Assembly: GCA_900175165.2 (NCBI GenBank)
Contig: FWWN02000468.1
Coordinates: 1 to 52,907 of the forward strand
Direction of reading: 5' to 3'
Source: Rhizomucor pusillus
Lineage: Eukaryota; Mucoromycota; Mucoromycetes; Mucorales; Lichtheimiaceae
Length of the DNA stretch: 52,907 bases
Part shown: positions 22,317-33,966 of the stretch, piece after piece
Layout of the letters: each line of letters opens with the position of its first letter
Position numbering within the stretch: the stretch's first letter is position 1
Program-made: the position numbers and the translations under genes
Notes under the pieces: model-generated
Database searches by the model: none
What the model was told of the DNA's origin: nothing
What the model saw: only the letters and a program-made list of their open reading frames with translations

Positions 22317-22780
22317 GTTATCGAATTGTTTGATGCCACAAAGATTTACGCTGTCTGCCAATGCAAAAATTCGCTAATTGCAAACAGGAAAATGCTCTTA
22401 TGTAGCACAGATATCATAAAGTCATATGGTCGGCGGCATTGTCAAGCAGATCACCTTTTTTCCAAGTGCCAGCAGTATCACCGTTGGGTTTTCATCCTAA
22501 AAAGTTACTGGATGATCATGTAATGTCATCAAATGCGTATCAGACTGGCGTTTCATAGCAAGCCAACAAAGAAGAAAGTTAGCCTATAATATATAAATAT
22601 ATATTACAACGTACAATAGAACTACAAAGACAGGTTTACATGGAGAAAAGATGATTGAGACACGAGGAGTAGACGATAAAATGAGGGATAAGATCGAATA
22701 AGATCATATAAATTTGACACAAAAGAAAAAAAGAGGAGGGAGTGTCGGTGGCGGGGAGGATGATGCAAATAATGATATTA
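22317..22780. other. Intergenic region, AT-rich
   Basis: No supported gene. An AT-rich patch (TATAATATATAAATATATAT) lies near 22585-22605, ahead of the 3' end of the minus-strand membrane protein gene. Confidence 0.4.
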
Positions 22781-23773
22781 TTAATGTATGTTTCTTCCTG
22801 TATTGTTTGCATTAAGAATATTGTCGTAGGCAGGCGGAGAGACGGTAGTGCCTCGCGTTCCTGAGTACGGTGGAGGTTCAATGGTGTGACAATCAGCCAA
22901 ATCTATACCATCAGAAGGCCGTGAGTCACCAGGCAAATCTTGTCTCGCTGGACCAATGTCCAAAACAACATCGCGAGTAACCGCTTCATATGTCGGTAAT
23001 GCTTCACCAAGTTCACTGCGGAAATCAATCTCTGGATCGACTTGACTGGCTTCCACGATAAGGCTGATGGTCCAGCTGCTGATAGGTTTATTCAGATGAA
23101 GGTCGTGAGCGGTATCACTTTCTCTCAGGCGTCGATAATCCCATTTCACCTGTCGTGAGATATCCTGCGCTGTCATGTCTTTCAAGCATGTATGCAAAGA
23201 ATCTTGAAACTTTGATTAAAACGAATTTTAGATAACACGCAGGTGTATGCAGGTACCAAATTCTGGACACTTACCTGACTCATTTTGAGATAATGCATGC
23301 TCCTACGTCGAGTTGTCCAGTATGCCAGTAAACCCGGTGCCAGGAGAATCAAGAGTGGGTACCACATTGAGATCTCGAGTCCCCGAGCGATGATTGAGAA
23401 CACTGCCGTAATTATTACTAACAAGATGGCCACAGAGAACATATACGAGTCTGGGTGAATATTTGGGAATTCCTTGCGGATAAGCAGTTGAAGCCTTTCC
23501 ATTCGAGCATTGAAGACTTCTTCTGGAAGCTGTGAATGCTTCATGAGCACAGAGAAGCCAAGTGTACTTGAGCAAACATACATATTCTGCTAGCTGTTGG
23601 TAAGATTGGTAATCGCTGTGAACCAATCTTGACGGCTGCCATCGACGAATGACGAGGGCAAAAACCGCCAGAGGCATATTGTTGTGAAAGGTATCGTTCC
23701 CTGGGAAGCCTAGAACAGAAGGAAATGAATTTCGATAGACTTTGTCAATCTTTCTTTGGTCGCTTCGGAACAT
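22781..23773 (-). CDS. Two-TM membrane protein with PPxY motifs (possible Rsp5/Nedd4 adaptor)
   Basis: Exons 23582-23773, 23275-23529 and 22781-23209 give about 291 residues; phases agree and donors are GTATGT and GTAAGT. Two hydrophobic spans lie around residues 95-112 (FSVAILLVIITAVFSII) and 119-135 (MWYPLLILLAPGLLAYW), separated by a short loop, a hairpin arrangement. The cytosolic tail carries LPTYEAV and two canonical PY motifs near the end, PPPY (about 261) and PPAY (about 274). PY motifs bind the WW domains of Rsp5/Nedd4 ubiquitin ligases, so this may recruit the ligase to membranes in the manner of Bsd2/Ear1/Ssh4-type adaptors. I do not recognise the family. The N-terminal 60 residues are basic and of unknown role. 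Confidence 0.72.
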
Positions 23774-23877
23774 TTTCTCTTTCGGTTCGATATGCAATCC
23801 TTTCTATCTTGTTATGTCCCCTTTTCTATCATCTTTTTTTTTCTTCTTGCTTCTTCCTTAACTGCGTTTGACACACC
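23774..23877. promoter_or_regulatory. 104-bp divergent promoter region
   Basis: T/C-rich tracts (for example tttttttttcttcttgcttcttcc around 23830) lie between the start codons of the PY-motif protein and the hypothetical plus-strand gene. Shared regulation is possible. Confidence 0.45.
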
Positions 23878-24393
23878 ATGACCATTGCACGTAACTCGTT
23901 CGCATCATGTGCAACCGACGATACCTGTGAAACATCCAGCTTGGCAACCCCGCTAGATGCTTCACCTTCAGTGCCAACGGCCTCCTTCATCACTCTTACA
24001 ACCAACGAAGTATTCCCAGATAGACTTCACATCCCCTATGTAGCACGGCAGCGTCCTTCCCCTCCTCCCATGCTCTCTGCTGACCATGCTGGAAGACAAC
24101 CGACGGCAATCGATTCCATGGATGCGGATTGGCTGCAAAACAATTTGGAGCAGGAGCAGCGACCTTTATGGATACGCCTCAGGGAAGCCTTATCGACTTC
24201 TACGAATGCAATCTCACGATGGAAACCCAGGGCAGACGGTGAATGCTCCGTTTCTCGGCATGTCTCGCAACACACTTCTATATCACTCTCAGATCGATTG
24301 CAATCCAAGCCACCAAGGCAGGCGAAAAACTATATTCGTCGCCGATGGTTCGGTGTCAGAGGTGCTAAAGTACGGCCTAGCGACACCATTTAG
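23878..24393 (+). CDS. Hypothetical protein, Ser/Thr/Pro-rich, basic C-terminus
   Basis: An intronless 171-residue ORF starting at a clear ATG after a pyrimidine-rich leader. The first half is Ser/Thr/Pro-rich and probably disordered (RQRPSPPPMLSADHAGRQ). The middle has a short helix-like segment (DWLQNNLEQEQRPLWIRLRE), and the C-terminus is basic (RQAKNYIRRRWFGVRGAKVR). No membrane span or known domain. The frame lacks stops throughout and has a normal composition, which favours coding. Confidence 0.55.
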   Translation: MTIARNSFASCATDDTCETSSLATPLDASPSVPTASFITLTTNEVFPDRLHIPYVARQRPSPPPMLSADHAGRQPTAIDSMDADWLQNNLEQEQRPLWIRLREALSTSTNAISRWKPRADGECSVSRHVSQHTSISLSDRLQSKPPRQAKNYIRRRWFGVRGAKVRPSDTI

Positions 24394-24979
24394 GAGAGAG
24401 ACAGAGACAGATACCATCTCGTTTTCATTTTCATATAAAGTTATTTGGGTTCAAAAGCATCTTGCAGACGGGAACGCGTAAGAAACGATGGAAGAACGTA
24501 ACCCACGAACTAATGTGTCCGCTTAAAGCATTTCCGGTGTGTGTTCAACACTACTGAGGAAAGCAACAAGCCATCGTCGGACCTCTCAAACAAAACCTGA
24601 CAAGTACGCGACTTGTGGTATACTGTATTGAATTTTCCATCTTGTGCTGTCTGTTGCGAATAACAAGGGAGGAAAGAAACGATTTTAAGGTTGATGAACA
24701 AAGCAGTTGATGCATTTCATCGTGTTTTCGTATTATCGGTCTCGGTATTACTTTGCTGAACTCCTCGTCTTCCCCTATATGAGTACAAACCCCTTTCTCC
24801 AAGGATTTTTTTTTCGGTTTATCGTGTATGGTGAATGAGCGGTGTGCGATAGATTCTAGCTCCTGCGCGAGAAAGCAGCTCCTATTCCCTAGGGCAAAGT
24901 CTGATTTTATTTTTTTCCATCTTCTTTCTTTAACCCTCTATTATAAGTAATCTTAATAGCTCCAAAGAGCACATTGCCA
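24394..24979. other. Intergenic region / probable long 5' UTR of the membrane protein gene
   Basis: No supported ORF. T-rich leader near 24800-24930. A possible 5' UTR intron acceptor (cttaatag) lies near 24958. Confidence 0.35.
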
Positions 24980-26797
24980 ATGGCAAAGCATGCCCTAATA
25001 TCCTTCATAATTATTTTAATTCATACTTCAATAGTGGTATCCGCAGGTTAGACGACGACTTACAGGTATCGAGACTATGGACTTACCCATTAGCATGTTT
25101 GTAACAGCTCCTACAAATAATCCTGTTTCCACTGGATTCCCCATGTGGACAATCGCACTTATTATTGTTATTGTGTGCTTATTGATAATACTCGGTATCC
25201 TTTATACCGTGTGGAAACGCAGGAGCAGAGTGAAGGATAAGGCAGAAGAAAACAAACACGAAGATTTATCGTCGAGCAGATTGGCAGGACAATCAACAAT
25301 AGCAGCAGATCCACTCGACGAAAAGCATAGCAGGAACGACATCGGGGTGATCGTGGAGGATTCAAAACACGAGGATGATTTTCATATTTCGTTACCGTTG
25401 CCGCCCATGACAGCCTCCTTATTTTCTGACAAGTTTGAATTATCCGAACAAGCCGTTGAGCTCTACAAGAAGTACATGTATGAAGAACAAAAGCAACAAC
25501 AGCAGAAGCAGCCACGCCTTTCAATACGCGGGACACTGCGCAAGTCCATGCGCAAAGCATCCACAGCACCCAAAAAGCAATCTGCTAACAGACTCCAAAA
25601 CTTGTTCTCAGAACCATCGCATCCATCGATACCAGCTTCAAAAGAAACTCAACCAACTCCAAACACCGTCACCGAGGAAAAGGTTGCTCTCGAGGAGCCT
25701 GCGAATGTCGAAAATCCATCCATGAACGGAACTGAAAAGGAGCACGAGCAGCAATCAAAGCAGCGCGAGAAAGACCCCAAACAGGAGTCTGTACCACCAA
25801 CGCCAGTCTCCGCAGAATCTGCTGCGCGGCTAGTTATACTTGATGCATCTGTACGTTCCAAGCGACGCTCAGTCATCCCTACTGCCGAACACATAGTTTC
25901 GGTAGGCGAAAAGCACGAAAAAGAAAAGTCACCAGAGTCCTCGTCAGCAGACCAGATCCAGGAAAAGACGAAGGAACTAACATCCCTTGGACTGCCGCGC
26001 AATCCTAGCGTGCAAGATATCATCAATTGGTGGCAGAAAGAATCATCAGTGTGTAACAGCCCAAGCAATAGTTCCTTAGGTTCTCTTCCACGATCTCAAG
26101 CAGAGCCCACTGCTTCTGAACAGAACGAAAATGAACCTGAAAAAATAGATAGCATGGTTCCGATCGTGGAACAAACACCACCGGCTACTTTGCGAGGAGT
26201 AAGCATGTAAAGATAATGGTCAAGACCTCGATTGCTAATATCATATAGGCATTATCTTTGAATCAGAGCGTAGAGAAAGAAAGCATAGCTGAAAGGAAAT
26301 CGGGCGAGGAACGAGTCACTTTGGGAAGTCTAGCATCCCGCAATTCTTCTGTTGGTATAGCAACTAGTATCCGCAACTCTGTCGCTAGCAGAGCTTCAAG
26401 CATATCAATCCGTGGAAATAACTTGCTGCTGCGAGCACAGCAGCAACCAGCGATGGCAGCAGTATTTGCAGGTGAAGATAATTTGGAAGCACCAGTTCCA
26501 ACGGCATCGTTTTCTTCATCCACCGTGCGCACTGTGATCCCAGCTGACGAGTATAATGAAAGAAAGCCTAACACTGTCAAAGAACAATCTATAAAAAAAC
26601 AGCAATCACAGCAGCAGCAGCAATCGAAGGCGCAGAAACAACAGGCGATGGAAAGGAAAAAAAATGTCACATGCACGACTGTGCGAAAGCAACAAGCACA
26701 GCAACGCGGATCCATACCATGGATGCATCGTAACGTGTCTCAGGGAAAAACACCGGCTCAGCGCGAGCGTGATCGTTATCTGCAATCGCAGAAGTAG
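24980..26797 (+). CDS. Type I single-pass membrane protein with signal peptide and long disordered tail
   Basis: Exon 1 (24980-25046) encodes a signal peptide (MAKHALISFIIILIHTSIVV, then SA). A 61-nt intron (25047-25107, GTTAGA...GTAACAG) joins it in frame to APTNNPVSTGF and a transmembrane helix (WTIALIIVIVCLLIILGILY) followed by KRRSR. Exon 2 ends at 26198 and exon 3 is 26249-26797, for about 568 residues. The outside portion is only about a dozen residues. The cytosolic tail is about 500 residues, rich in Lys/Glu/Ser/Gln, with ISIRGTLRKSMRKAS, DIINWWQKES and Gln runs near the end (QSQQQQQSKAQKQQ). Start at 25077 is possible but loses the signal peptide. Possibly a sensor-like or scaffold protein; no domain recognised. 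Confidence 0.72.
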
Positions 26798-26958
26798 CAG
26801 CATAAATCTAGTTCCCTATCATTATTATTTAATGTCAAAATAACATTTCTTCCGCTCTTTTTGTTCATCGAAGACACAGATATTTAAATATTCAGATACA
26901 CTAGATATGCTTGCGATATTCTGCTATTGAGCTTTTACATATTCGTGATGCTTCGTGA

Positions 26959-27982
26959 TTATGATGCAAATGGGCATCCGGAAGTGGATTGACTGTTGTT
27001 GCCCTTCCTGTTTTTGGTCATTTCACGAATCAAAATGTTGGGGTCGTAGTATGTTTCCAACTGCATAGCTTTTACTGGTTTAGTCGATTGCAACACTCAG
27101 CATATTCCTGAGTAATATTTTTTACCTGTTCGATTTGGAAACCTTCATTGACCTTAGCAACAGTGATGCCGACTGTTTCTACGACTTCATTTGTCGCGTG
27201 GGCCTCCAACTTTTTGCCGTCACCCAGCTTGATGGATACATCCCCTACCATCAACCCCCAATGATTATAGTATACTCCAATGATTAAGGAACAAATTATT
27301 GCTGTAACTGTGTTATTCTTCTTACCGCCACTTGAAAGTTACAGTCGGTGGACCGCTATACACTTCCAGGACTTCCCAGGAGAATGCGCGAAGTGCACGT
27401 TTGAAGAGCTTGTGCGAGTCAGCGAAATCACTCTCACTTGCCTTGTACAGCTCTGTATCACCGATAAGCGCGTTGTAGGTGCCAATCTGTGTTATGTTCA
27501 CATGTAAGGATGTATGTGTGATACAATGTTAAACGTGCATGTTTCTTTTGAAACTCATACCTTTAGCATTTCTTCAATGTTGTGCCATTTTTGGCCGTTG
27601 ACCGAGAATCGGTACTTTTCAGAGTTGATGGTACGAATTTGGTCGGCTCGAAGTTTGTAAGACATTTCCTTCTCCCAGTTCTAAAGATTGACGACACAGA
27701 TTATGAATTACAGGGCCATAAGTACGCTTCCATTTCCCGGAATACCTTGACCAAATTGGATACTAGCCATTCCAGACTTCCCTCGGGATGATTCTTGGTC
27801 TTCTCTGTTTATTCGATACTTTTAGCTTTTCCTCCGACGAACTATTCTGTAGAAATGTGTTTACCCTTTTCGTAATATTCGTTGACTTTGGTATAGTCAG
27901 GAATGCGGTTGTATCTCCATTCATGGTCCTAATCATTTAGGACAGCATTAGGATCGGTCATGAAATCCGGAAGATTGGTCAT
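26959..27982 (-). pseudogene. Pathogen-related-protein family (SnoaL-like) gene with inactivating lesions
   Basis: Reading from ATG 27982 with four or five introns gives a protein like the barley 'pathogen-related' family, a SnoaL/NTF2-like fold with homologues in fungi. Blocks are EWRYNRIPDYTKVNEYYEK, NHPEGSLEWLVSNLVK, NWEKEMSYK, YRFSVNGQKWHNIEEMLK, IGTYNALIGDTELYKASE, FSWEVLEVYSGPPTVTFKWR, HWGLMVGD, VGITVAKVNEGFQIEQ and LETYYDPNILIREM. Two lesions are visible. An in-frame TAG falls after LND (codon 18). Before HWG the intron acceptor is missing: the sequence is ...ctataat|CAT, with no AG at the junction, consistent with G-to-A loss. Other splice sites look normal, so decay seems recent. Biochemical function of the family is not established. 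Confidence 0.75.
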
Positions 27983-30178
27983 TTTGGACAATCAATTGTG
28001 GTTAGAGTTGGGGGTGACAAACAAGAATTGAGACGAAACTTCGCTCGATAATCTATGCTATCTCTTGCTCGTATTTATAGCCATCTTCGAAAACGGTGCA
28101 ACATGCACAGATGAGCTTATAAACGGTCGCTCTAGTGGCACAGAATGTAGGATTTTTTACCATTGATTGTTAGAGTTACACAGCAAAACATTCTGGGCCA
28201 GGGTCTTTTGAATGTAGTTCTCGATTTAGCCCCTTTTGACTTGTTAAATGACACGTAGACATATCAACAACAGTCTCCATATCGAAATGAAAAGTCAAAC
28301 GAAACCAGCTGTACCGTAAACCAGATCCATTTTGCAACCGGCAATCATTACTATACAGGTTGGCTTTGCGGAGTAGAGCGGTCATTACATGCCGTGAATC
28401 TGCGCCCAGGAATTGGGCTGCGAGAACGAGCTGATAATTGCGCGAAGTCCACACGACTGTTGATAGTTATTCACTTAAATGGTAACTGCTGCCAACTTTT
28501 TGTTGGATCTTAAAAGCGTTTTACGCTTGATTTTGCAAACACAGAAAGCAACATTGAATTCGAGGACGTGTAAGATTAGGAGGCGCGTGTCAAGTCCCTT
28601 GGCTCTCATAAACCTCCATTCTCCAGCGTTTATGCATCCTCTCCGCCACAGCAAGCGCAGCGCCATCGAGTTCCGGTTTATTGTGGATGGCAATCGAGAA
28701 AATAGATAATTGACTTGCTATAGTTCTCTATCCCTTGGTATCTTTATTCATCAACAGCCGAACAGAACGGGTTCAATTCATGCTTGTACTGCACATCGCT
28801 TCTCAGTCTCTTGAGGAATGCTAAGCCTTAACTCGTGAGAGTCAAATTTTTTAATGCTGTGTTTCTTGTAAATAAGACTCGGAGCTTCCAGCATTGTGCT
28901 TATTTCTGGGTGTTTGATCGGTATTATTATTATAGAAAGTAATTAGACACTTCCACAGGAGCTAAGGCAAGCTCGATTACTGCATATGTAATCAGATCCG
29001 GCTTTTGAGCCTGACAGGTGCAAATCCCAGGAAAATGACTTTGAAATTTTCGCTCGGCAGCTTGTCTTAAGCATTTGCGTTCCCAAACGCTTGTCTTCAT
29101 GCGACACATTAAAGTGAAGCGTTGATTATCTATGTAACATAGACATTGAATTCACCTTCGTAGACACATTACTGAGTTATCAAAATCAATACTTCCTCCT
29201 CTTTTTTTGCGAAACGCACGTACAATGCAAAATTATTTAGCCCTCTAAATAGTAGCTGCATGACTCAATCTGCCACTTACTTCGAGCGAGTCTGTTCTCA
29301 AAGATCCTTAGGAGCGTGACAGAAACCTAAAATGTATTACTACTTTTGCTAAGTTGTGTATATACTCGATTGATATCGAAGGTAGTCTCTTGAACTGAAG
29401 ATATAAAAAAATGCGACGTTAAATTAAACTCACTAACCATTATTCGCTTTTTTTTTTGTTATAGTCCATTCAATCATCGCCTCCGTGAGGCTAGGAGCAG
29501 GTTATATGGCAGTCTTGAATAGTCTCAAATGGAGCGTTTCCTGAATTGCGTAAGGACGCTCGAATTCCAAACCGTTGATCATATATACAATGACTAAAGA
29601 CGAAAGACTATCTTGGATTTAAAGAGATGGCGAACAAAATGTAAGAGAAAACCAAATATTGAAATGTACCATCGCAAGCCATGTTTGTCACCACGCATTA
29701 ACAGGAGCTTGTCAGTAGAGAATCCACGAGTTGCTTTAATATGCATGCAAGTATCTTGGTTCACAAGGACCATCAGAATCATAAACCTGGCGTAGCAGAA
29801 GCACTTAATACTGTGAAAAATAGCATTATGTGGAGATGTACTGCTTCCGCCAAGAAGTTCCAAGACACTCTGATCTTGGAAGCTTTATTGCCAAGGCAAC
29901 GTCAAAATCTACTACATAGTTCAAAAGTACAAGTGGAATCTTCATTATATTTTCTAGTAATAGTACTGGAATAAAGCCTTTTCTGCAACTTAATTAAGGA
30001 AACGCTCTGTTCTGTTGTAGTTCAAGCATTGGTGGGTAAAAGGGGTTTTGCATCGAGTTGGCGTAACCTCACGACTCGACTTTCTGTCTGTGCGACAGAT
30101 TTAAAGCACAAGTGCCTTTTTCCATGCACTGTAAGCCACGGTCTCTTCCCTTTTTCTTCCCCTTTTGACTCTCGCGCG
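27983..30178. other. 2.2-kb gene-poor region
   Basis: No gene, transposase motif or RNA that I can support. Several 60-90 codon ORFs (28176-28454 minus, 28479-28709 plus, 29594-29863 minus) show no recognisable family and no conserved splice structure. A T-run lies near 29450. The last 150 nt are the 5' region of the LCB3-type gene and may contain a 5' UTR intron. Confidence 0.4.
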
Positions 30179-32034
30179 ATGGGTCGCAAAGTATTCAAGC
30201 CAATCGATTGCGACGCCGATGCCGGGACCCATGATGAACGGGTTTACGACAAAGCACTCCATCCTTGGAGAGCGAAGCTGCGTCGCATGCTGTTGCCGAT
30301 CGTTCGGCGTGAAACACCTTATATCGCAAAACTGCAGGTAAGTTGGCACAAATGTATTAAGCTATACGCATATTATCAAATGGTATATGGTCGTTTATTT
30401 GCTTCGAAGACACTTAACAAAAGAATGTACGAAATAGCACTCGATCCGCACGCCTTTGCTTGATAGTTACTTTTTATGGACAGCCAACCTCGGTACACAC
30501 ACTTTCTTTATGATCTTTCTACCCATCCTAGTATGGTTCGACATGGGTACACGTCCAAAAAGGCATGGTAGACCTGTAGAACAAGGAGGCTAAGATCATT
30601 TTGTAACGCGGCTAATACGCTTGCTGCAGTGTAGCATCCATGACAGCGCTAGGGGTGTTCACGTCCGGGTTCATCAAAGTAAGCTAAAGTCTAGAATGGT
30701 ATATCCTGCAGAACTTGATGTATAACGTGGGACAAGGACTTCCTGTGCCTTCCGAGACCTTTATCGCCACCAGTCCATCGTCTCAGCATGTCTTCCTCCA
30801 CTTCTTTAGAATATGGTTTCCCATCAACTCATTCAACTAATTCGATCTCAGCGGCACTTTTCATGATTGCGCTAGCATGTGAATCCTTGAGTCCTGAGTC
30901 GCCACTTCGAGTCCTATGTTTCATCGGCGCAGGAGTCTATGCTGGCAGCATTGTGTTCGGCAGGCTCTACTGTGGAATGCATTCGCTGACAGGTAAATAG
31001 AGCTAAATGGGTTCTGCAAGGAGGGAACCTTGTCCTGATCGAGTCCATTAGATATCATTGGTGGATCGCTGTTGGCCTATGTACTATACTGGTTCCAGTG
31101 GACTTACAGAGAAGAATTTGATAGTCTATTCAGTTCCGATTCGCTTTTGCCAGGCAAGTTACGTGCCTTTGCTCGGTCGTCACCGATGCCCTGCGCTAAC
31201 CATATTTCTGAATTCTAGTCTTCATCGCTGTGCTTATATGCCTTGCACTTGTTGGCATCCAGTAAGTCCCGCTTTTCCGGAAACTATACTAGACATGTAA
31301 CACAAAGTTGTTGTCAGTCCTGATCCGATTGAACGCTGCCCCTGTTTCGAGGACAGTGTCTGCTTTATGGGTGTACTTATTGGGGTATTCCCTGGCGGAT
31401 GGCTTTGCGAACACTCTGAGTATTGCCAGCTTGGGAAAAGAACGACTGCATTCAACTCCTTACCGTTCCTTATTGCATGTATCGTGGTCCTTGCGAAGCT
31501 TGTTCTCGGTACGTACTACGTGGCACAGGCTCTTAAGAATATACTAATCTTCTTCACTTAGGAGTTGCGATCTTATTTGGTTGGCGTATTGCTTGCAAAC
31601 GTGTCTGCTACTTTATTCTCCCACCAATTTACCGCGCCTTCAATCTCCCTCACCGCAAGTTTGAAATCGGCGCCAGAACTTACAAAAGTCTAAACAGGGA
31701 AAGCATTCATCCCATACCTTCAGTGCTTGATTTACGCGATTTGACGAGCTCGGTTGCAGAGGCAGAGCATGTCGGTATCCAGTCCTCCATCGATCTGCAC
31801 GAGCGCAAAGCCGTGGAGCAAGAGTTCAAGCATCGCGGATCTAACGGCCCAGAAAGTCTGGATGAAAAGGTTCAGGATGCTGTGTTTGATGCGGCCTCCA
31901 TGCTGGTTGCCGAAGATGTTCCACTGCGTTACGATGTCGATATTGTAACCAAGCTGATAGTATATGCTGGTATCGGGTTCTTGGCCGTGTATCCTAACTT
32001 ATTATTGTTCCAAGCCTGTGGTATGAGCTCATAG
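30179..32034 (+). CDS. LCB3: Long-chain base-1-phosphate phosphatase (Lcb3/Ysr3, SGPP type), 8 exons
   Basis: Dephosphorylates sphingoid base phosphates in the ER and so feeds ceramide synthesis. Exons 30179-30337, 30438-30567, 30635-30678, 30737-30992, 31052-31153, 31219-31261, 31318-31508 and 31562-32034 give about 465 residues, all phases agreeing. The PAP2 motifs are present: K-x6-RP (KDFLCLPRP, split by an intron), PSTH (equivalent of PSGH) in EYGFPSTHSTNS, and GRLYCGMHSLTD. Lcb3-specific context: RTPLLDSYFLWTANLGTHTF and RPLSPPVHRL. Several hydrophobic spans are visible. The fifth intron starts with GC, not GT (AG|GCAAGT at 31154). The phosphatase acts in the same sphingolipid pathway as SCS7 at 15137. 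Confidence 0.92.
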
Positions 32035-32275
32035 ACTCCTTATCTTGTAATTTTATTTTCCGCGGTCCTTCTTCACTGTTTCTCTGAAACATCTGATATA
32101 CCAACGCTTGTAAATGATTTCCTTTTTTCCGTTTCCTCTCTAGTTTACTGTTAAATGAAAGGATGGTAACAGAAATCGAAACGTACATGGATAAAGCAAG
32201 GGAAGTTTGGAGTAATTGTGATTGCAAAATGTTAGCAGATTGGAAGTGTCGGGTATATGTACTACTTCGTGGAGC

Positions 32276-33334
32276 TCATTTGTGTTCTGTTCGATGGAAT
32301 GCCTCGTTACATTGAATCGAACAAAAGCGGTAGAGGAAAGGCACATTTTGGATATCAAAATAGGTGTGCCAGGCAATCTCACGCACTGCAGCGTCATTAA
32401 ACATCAGCTTGCATTGGAAGCAGAGGTTCATTGCTGGGACAGACGCAAGTCGTTCATGAATATGAGACGGAAGGGTATCGATATCAGATTGTCGGCTGTT
32501 CAGATAATACCGACACGAAATTTCAAGCAAAGAGGGGATCTCATGAGTGATTTGACGTTGACCGCCGACAGCAGGGGGGAGAAATGGATTAGGCCAGAGG
32601 CTCACTACTTGCAGCCGTTTCAGCAGCAACAGTTCTGCTGGTAAGTATTCCTGTATTGGTTAATATTAGTATCCAAAACAGAGATTGAGTATTTGGCATA
32701 AGCTTACCAGCATATTATTGCCAATGGATAATTCGACCAAATTTTCAAGTAGAGCAATTTCGGAGGGAAGAGATGTCAGATGGTTCGCCCGAAGACTGAG
32801 AACGGAGAGGTTCTTTATCGTAAACAGGAGTGGATTAAGCCGAGTCAAAGCATTTCCGCCAAGGAACAGTTTAAGAGTTGCTGCCTCGCTATTCTCCTTG
32901 TGCAATACAGTAACATAGCGCAGTTCCTTGATATCGTCCGGTATACTGCCCAGGCCGAAGTAACTTAAATCCACGCAATCATCTGCGGCATCGATTACTG
33001 TATCAATTGCTCGTCGCACTCGCTCTGCAGGGCTCATGTCTGCGTCAACTTCAAGCCTTCGTCGTACTGAAGGTTCAAAGATACTGCCTGAAGAAGGCAC
33101 TCGAACTCGTTTCCTATCTTCTTTTCCCAGTATGCGAGGCGGTGACGGAATACGTCTATGCATGTCCTGCGGCAAATAGTCTGAATCTTCCTCGTCGTCA
33201 GTGTCTATCCACTCGACATTGTACGTTGGCTCTGTATCAGACGAATCGCAATCAACATCGTCTGCAATCATCTCCTGGGAATTTCCAGGAGTTACAAGGC
33301 CTGCATCGTTTCTTGTGGTATTCGCTTGAAACAT
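32276..33334 (-). CDS. Leucine-rich-repeat protein with C-terminal Cys pairs
   Basis: Exons 32708-33334 and 32276-32650 give about 333 residues; the intron has donor GTAAGC, a TACTAAT branch and an ACAG acceptor. The N-terminal 110 residues are acidic, with CDSSDTEPTYNVEWIDTDDE. Leucine-rich repeats follow (CVDLSYFGLGSIPDDIKEL, LFTIKNLSVLSLRANHLTSL, IALLENLVELSIGNN, and across the splice LLLLKRLQVVSLWPNPFL). The C-terminus has SLLEISCRYYL, then CFQCKLMF and FCSIQC, two Cys pairs that could bind zinc. This resembles a fungal family of nuclear LRR proteins I cannot name with certainty. It converges on the phosphatase gene over 241 bp. Confidence 0.78.
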
Positions 33335-33966
33335 GAGTCTTTAAGCGAAAATCCGGGTCATGCTGAAATCCCCACTAGGCACATTTGTGAAACCTACAAA
33401 ATGAATATCTGTCATTGTAAAATTGATCGCATCCTGATCTTTTTGGCACAGCAGATGCATTTTGAAACCTGAATACTGGTTGTTGTGGACAGCGTGTGCT
33501 TCGAAAGGAACTAACCCACCTCACACACACTAGACATATCGAATCAGAATAATGGTCGATCCGGTCCGAAGAATAACAGGAGATGAGCACGTTTATTTCT
33601 TTCCTCTTCTCAGTAAGGATTTATGCGAACTATCTATTTGTTCCTTACTCGTAATTTTGAACAAACTCGAAACAGTACCACAACTGCGTTGGAATAACAT
33701 ACTCAGCACTACAAGAAACAAATCCGTACCGCAGACGATAATATCAACATTTTCCGCATGAGCGAACCATTGCAACCAACACAACCTTTTCTATTTCTTT
33801 TCCAAATATACAAATGCAGTGTATGAACTGCCAGGCAAACTCTATCATATTGGTATACAGCTTTCGACACCGTCCCTTTCGCAAATCAGCACAAGTGATT
33901 CCTGGGGATCGCTGTTTTTTCTCGCATCTAAGGCATTCGTCGGTTGCATAGTGGCCGAAAGCACCT
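33335..33966. other. Intergenic region between LRR and MBF1 genes
   Basis: Promoter of the minus-strand LRR gene and 3' flank of MBF1. A 69-codon plus-strand ATG ORF at 33552-33761 is present but has no recognisable content. Confidence 0.4.

Noticed and set aside
25047..25065. A 19-nt GT...AG unit that would restore frame between the signal peptide and ATG 25077
   Set aside because: Far shorter than known fungal introns, and a normal 61-nt intron from the same donor to the acceptor at 25107 also keeps frame and gives a better protein junction.
28975..29040. tRNA-like pattern (GGTGCAAATCCC resembling a T-arm, small stem around ttttga)
   Set aside because: Anticodon stem has only about 3 pairs, no acceptor stem pairs and no D-arm; no intact tRNA fold could be drawn.
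29594..29863. 89-codon minus-strand ORF considered as a transposon fragment
   Set aside because: No catalytic motif, zinc ribbon or repeat boundary found; resemblance is only to generic hydrophobic sequence.
32222..32644. 140-codon plus-strand ORF
   Set aside because: Antisense to the second exon of the LRR gene, whose minus-strand reading has repeats, Cys pairs and good splice sites.
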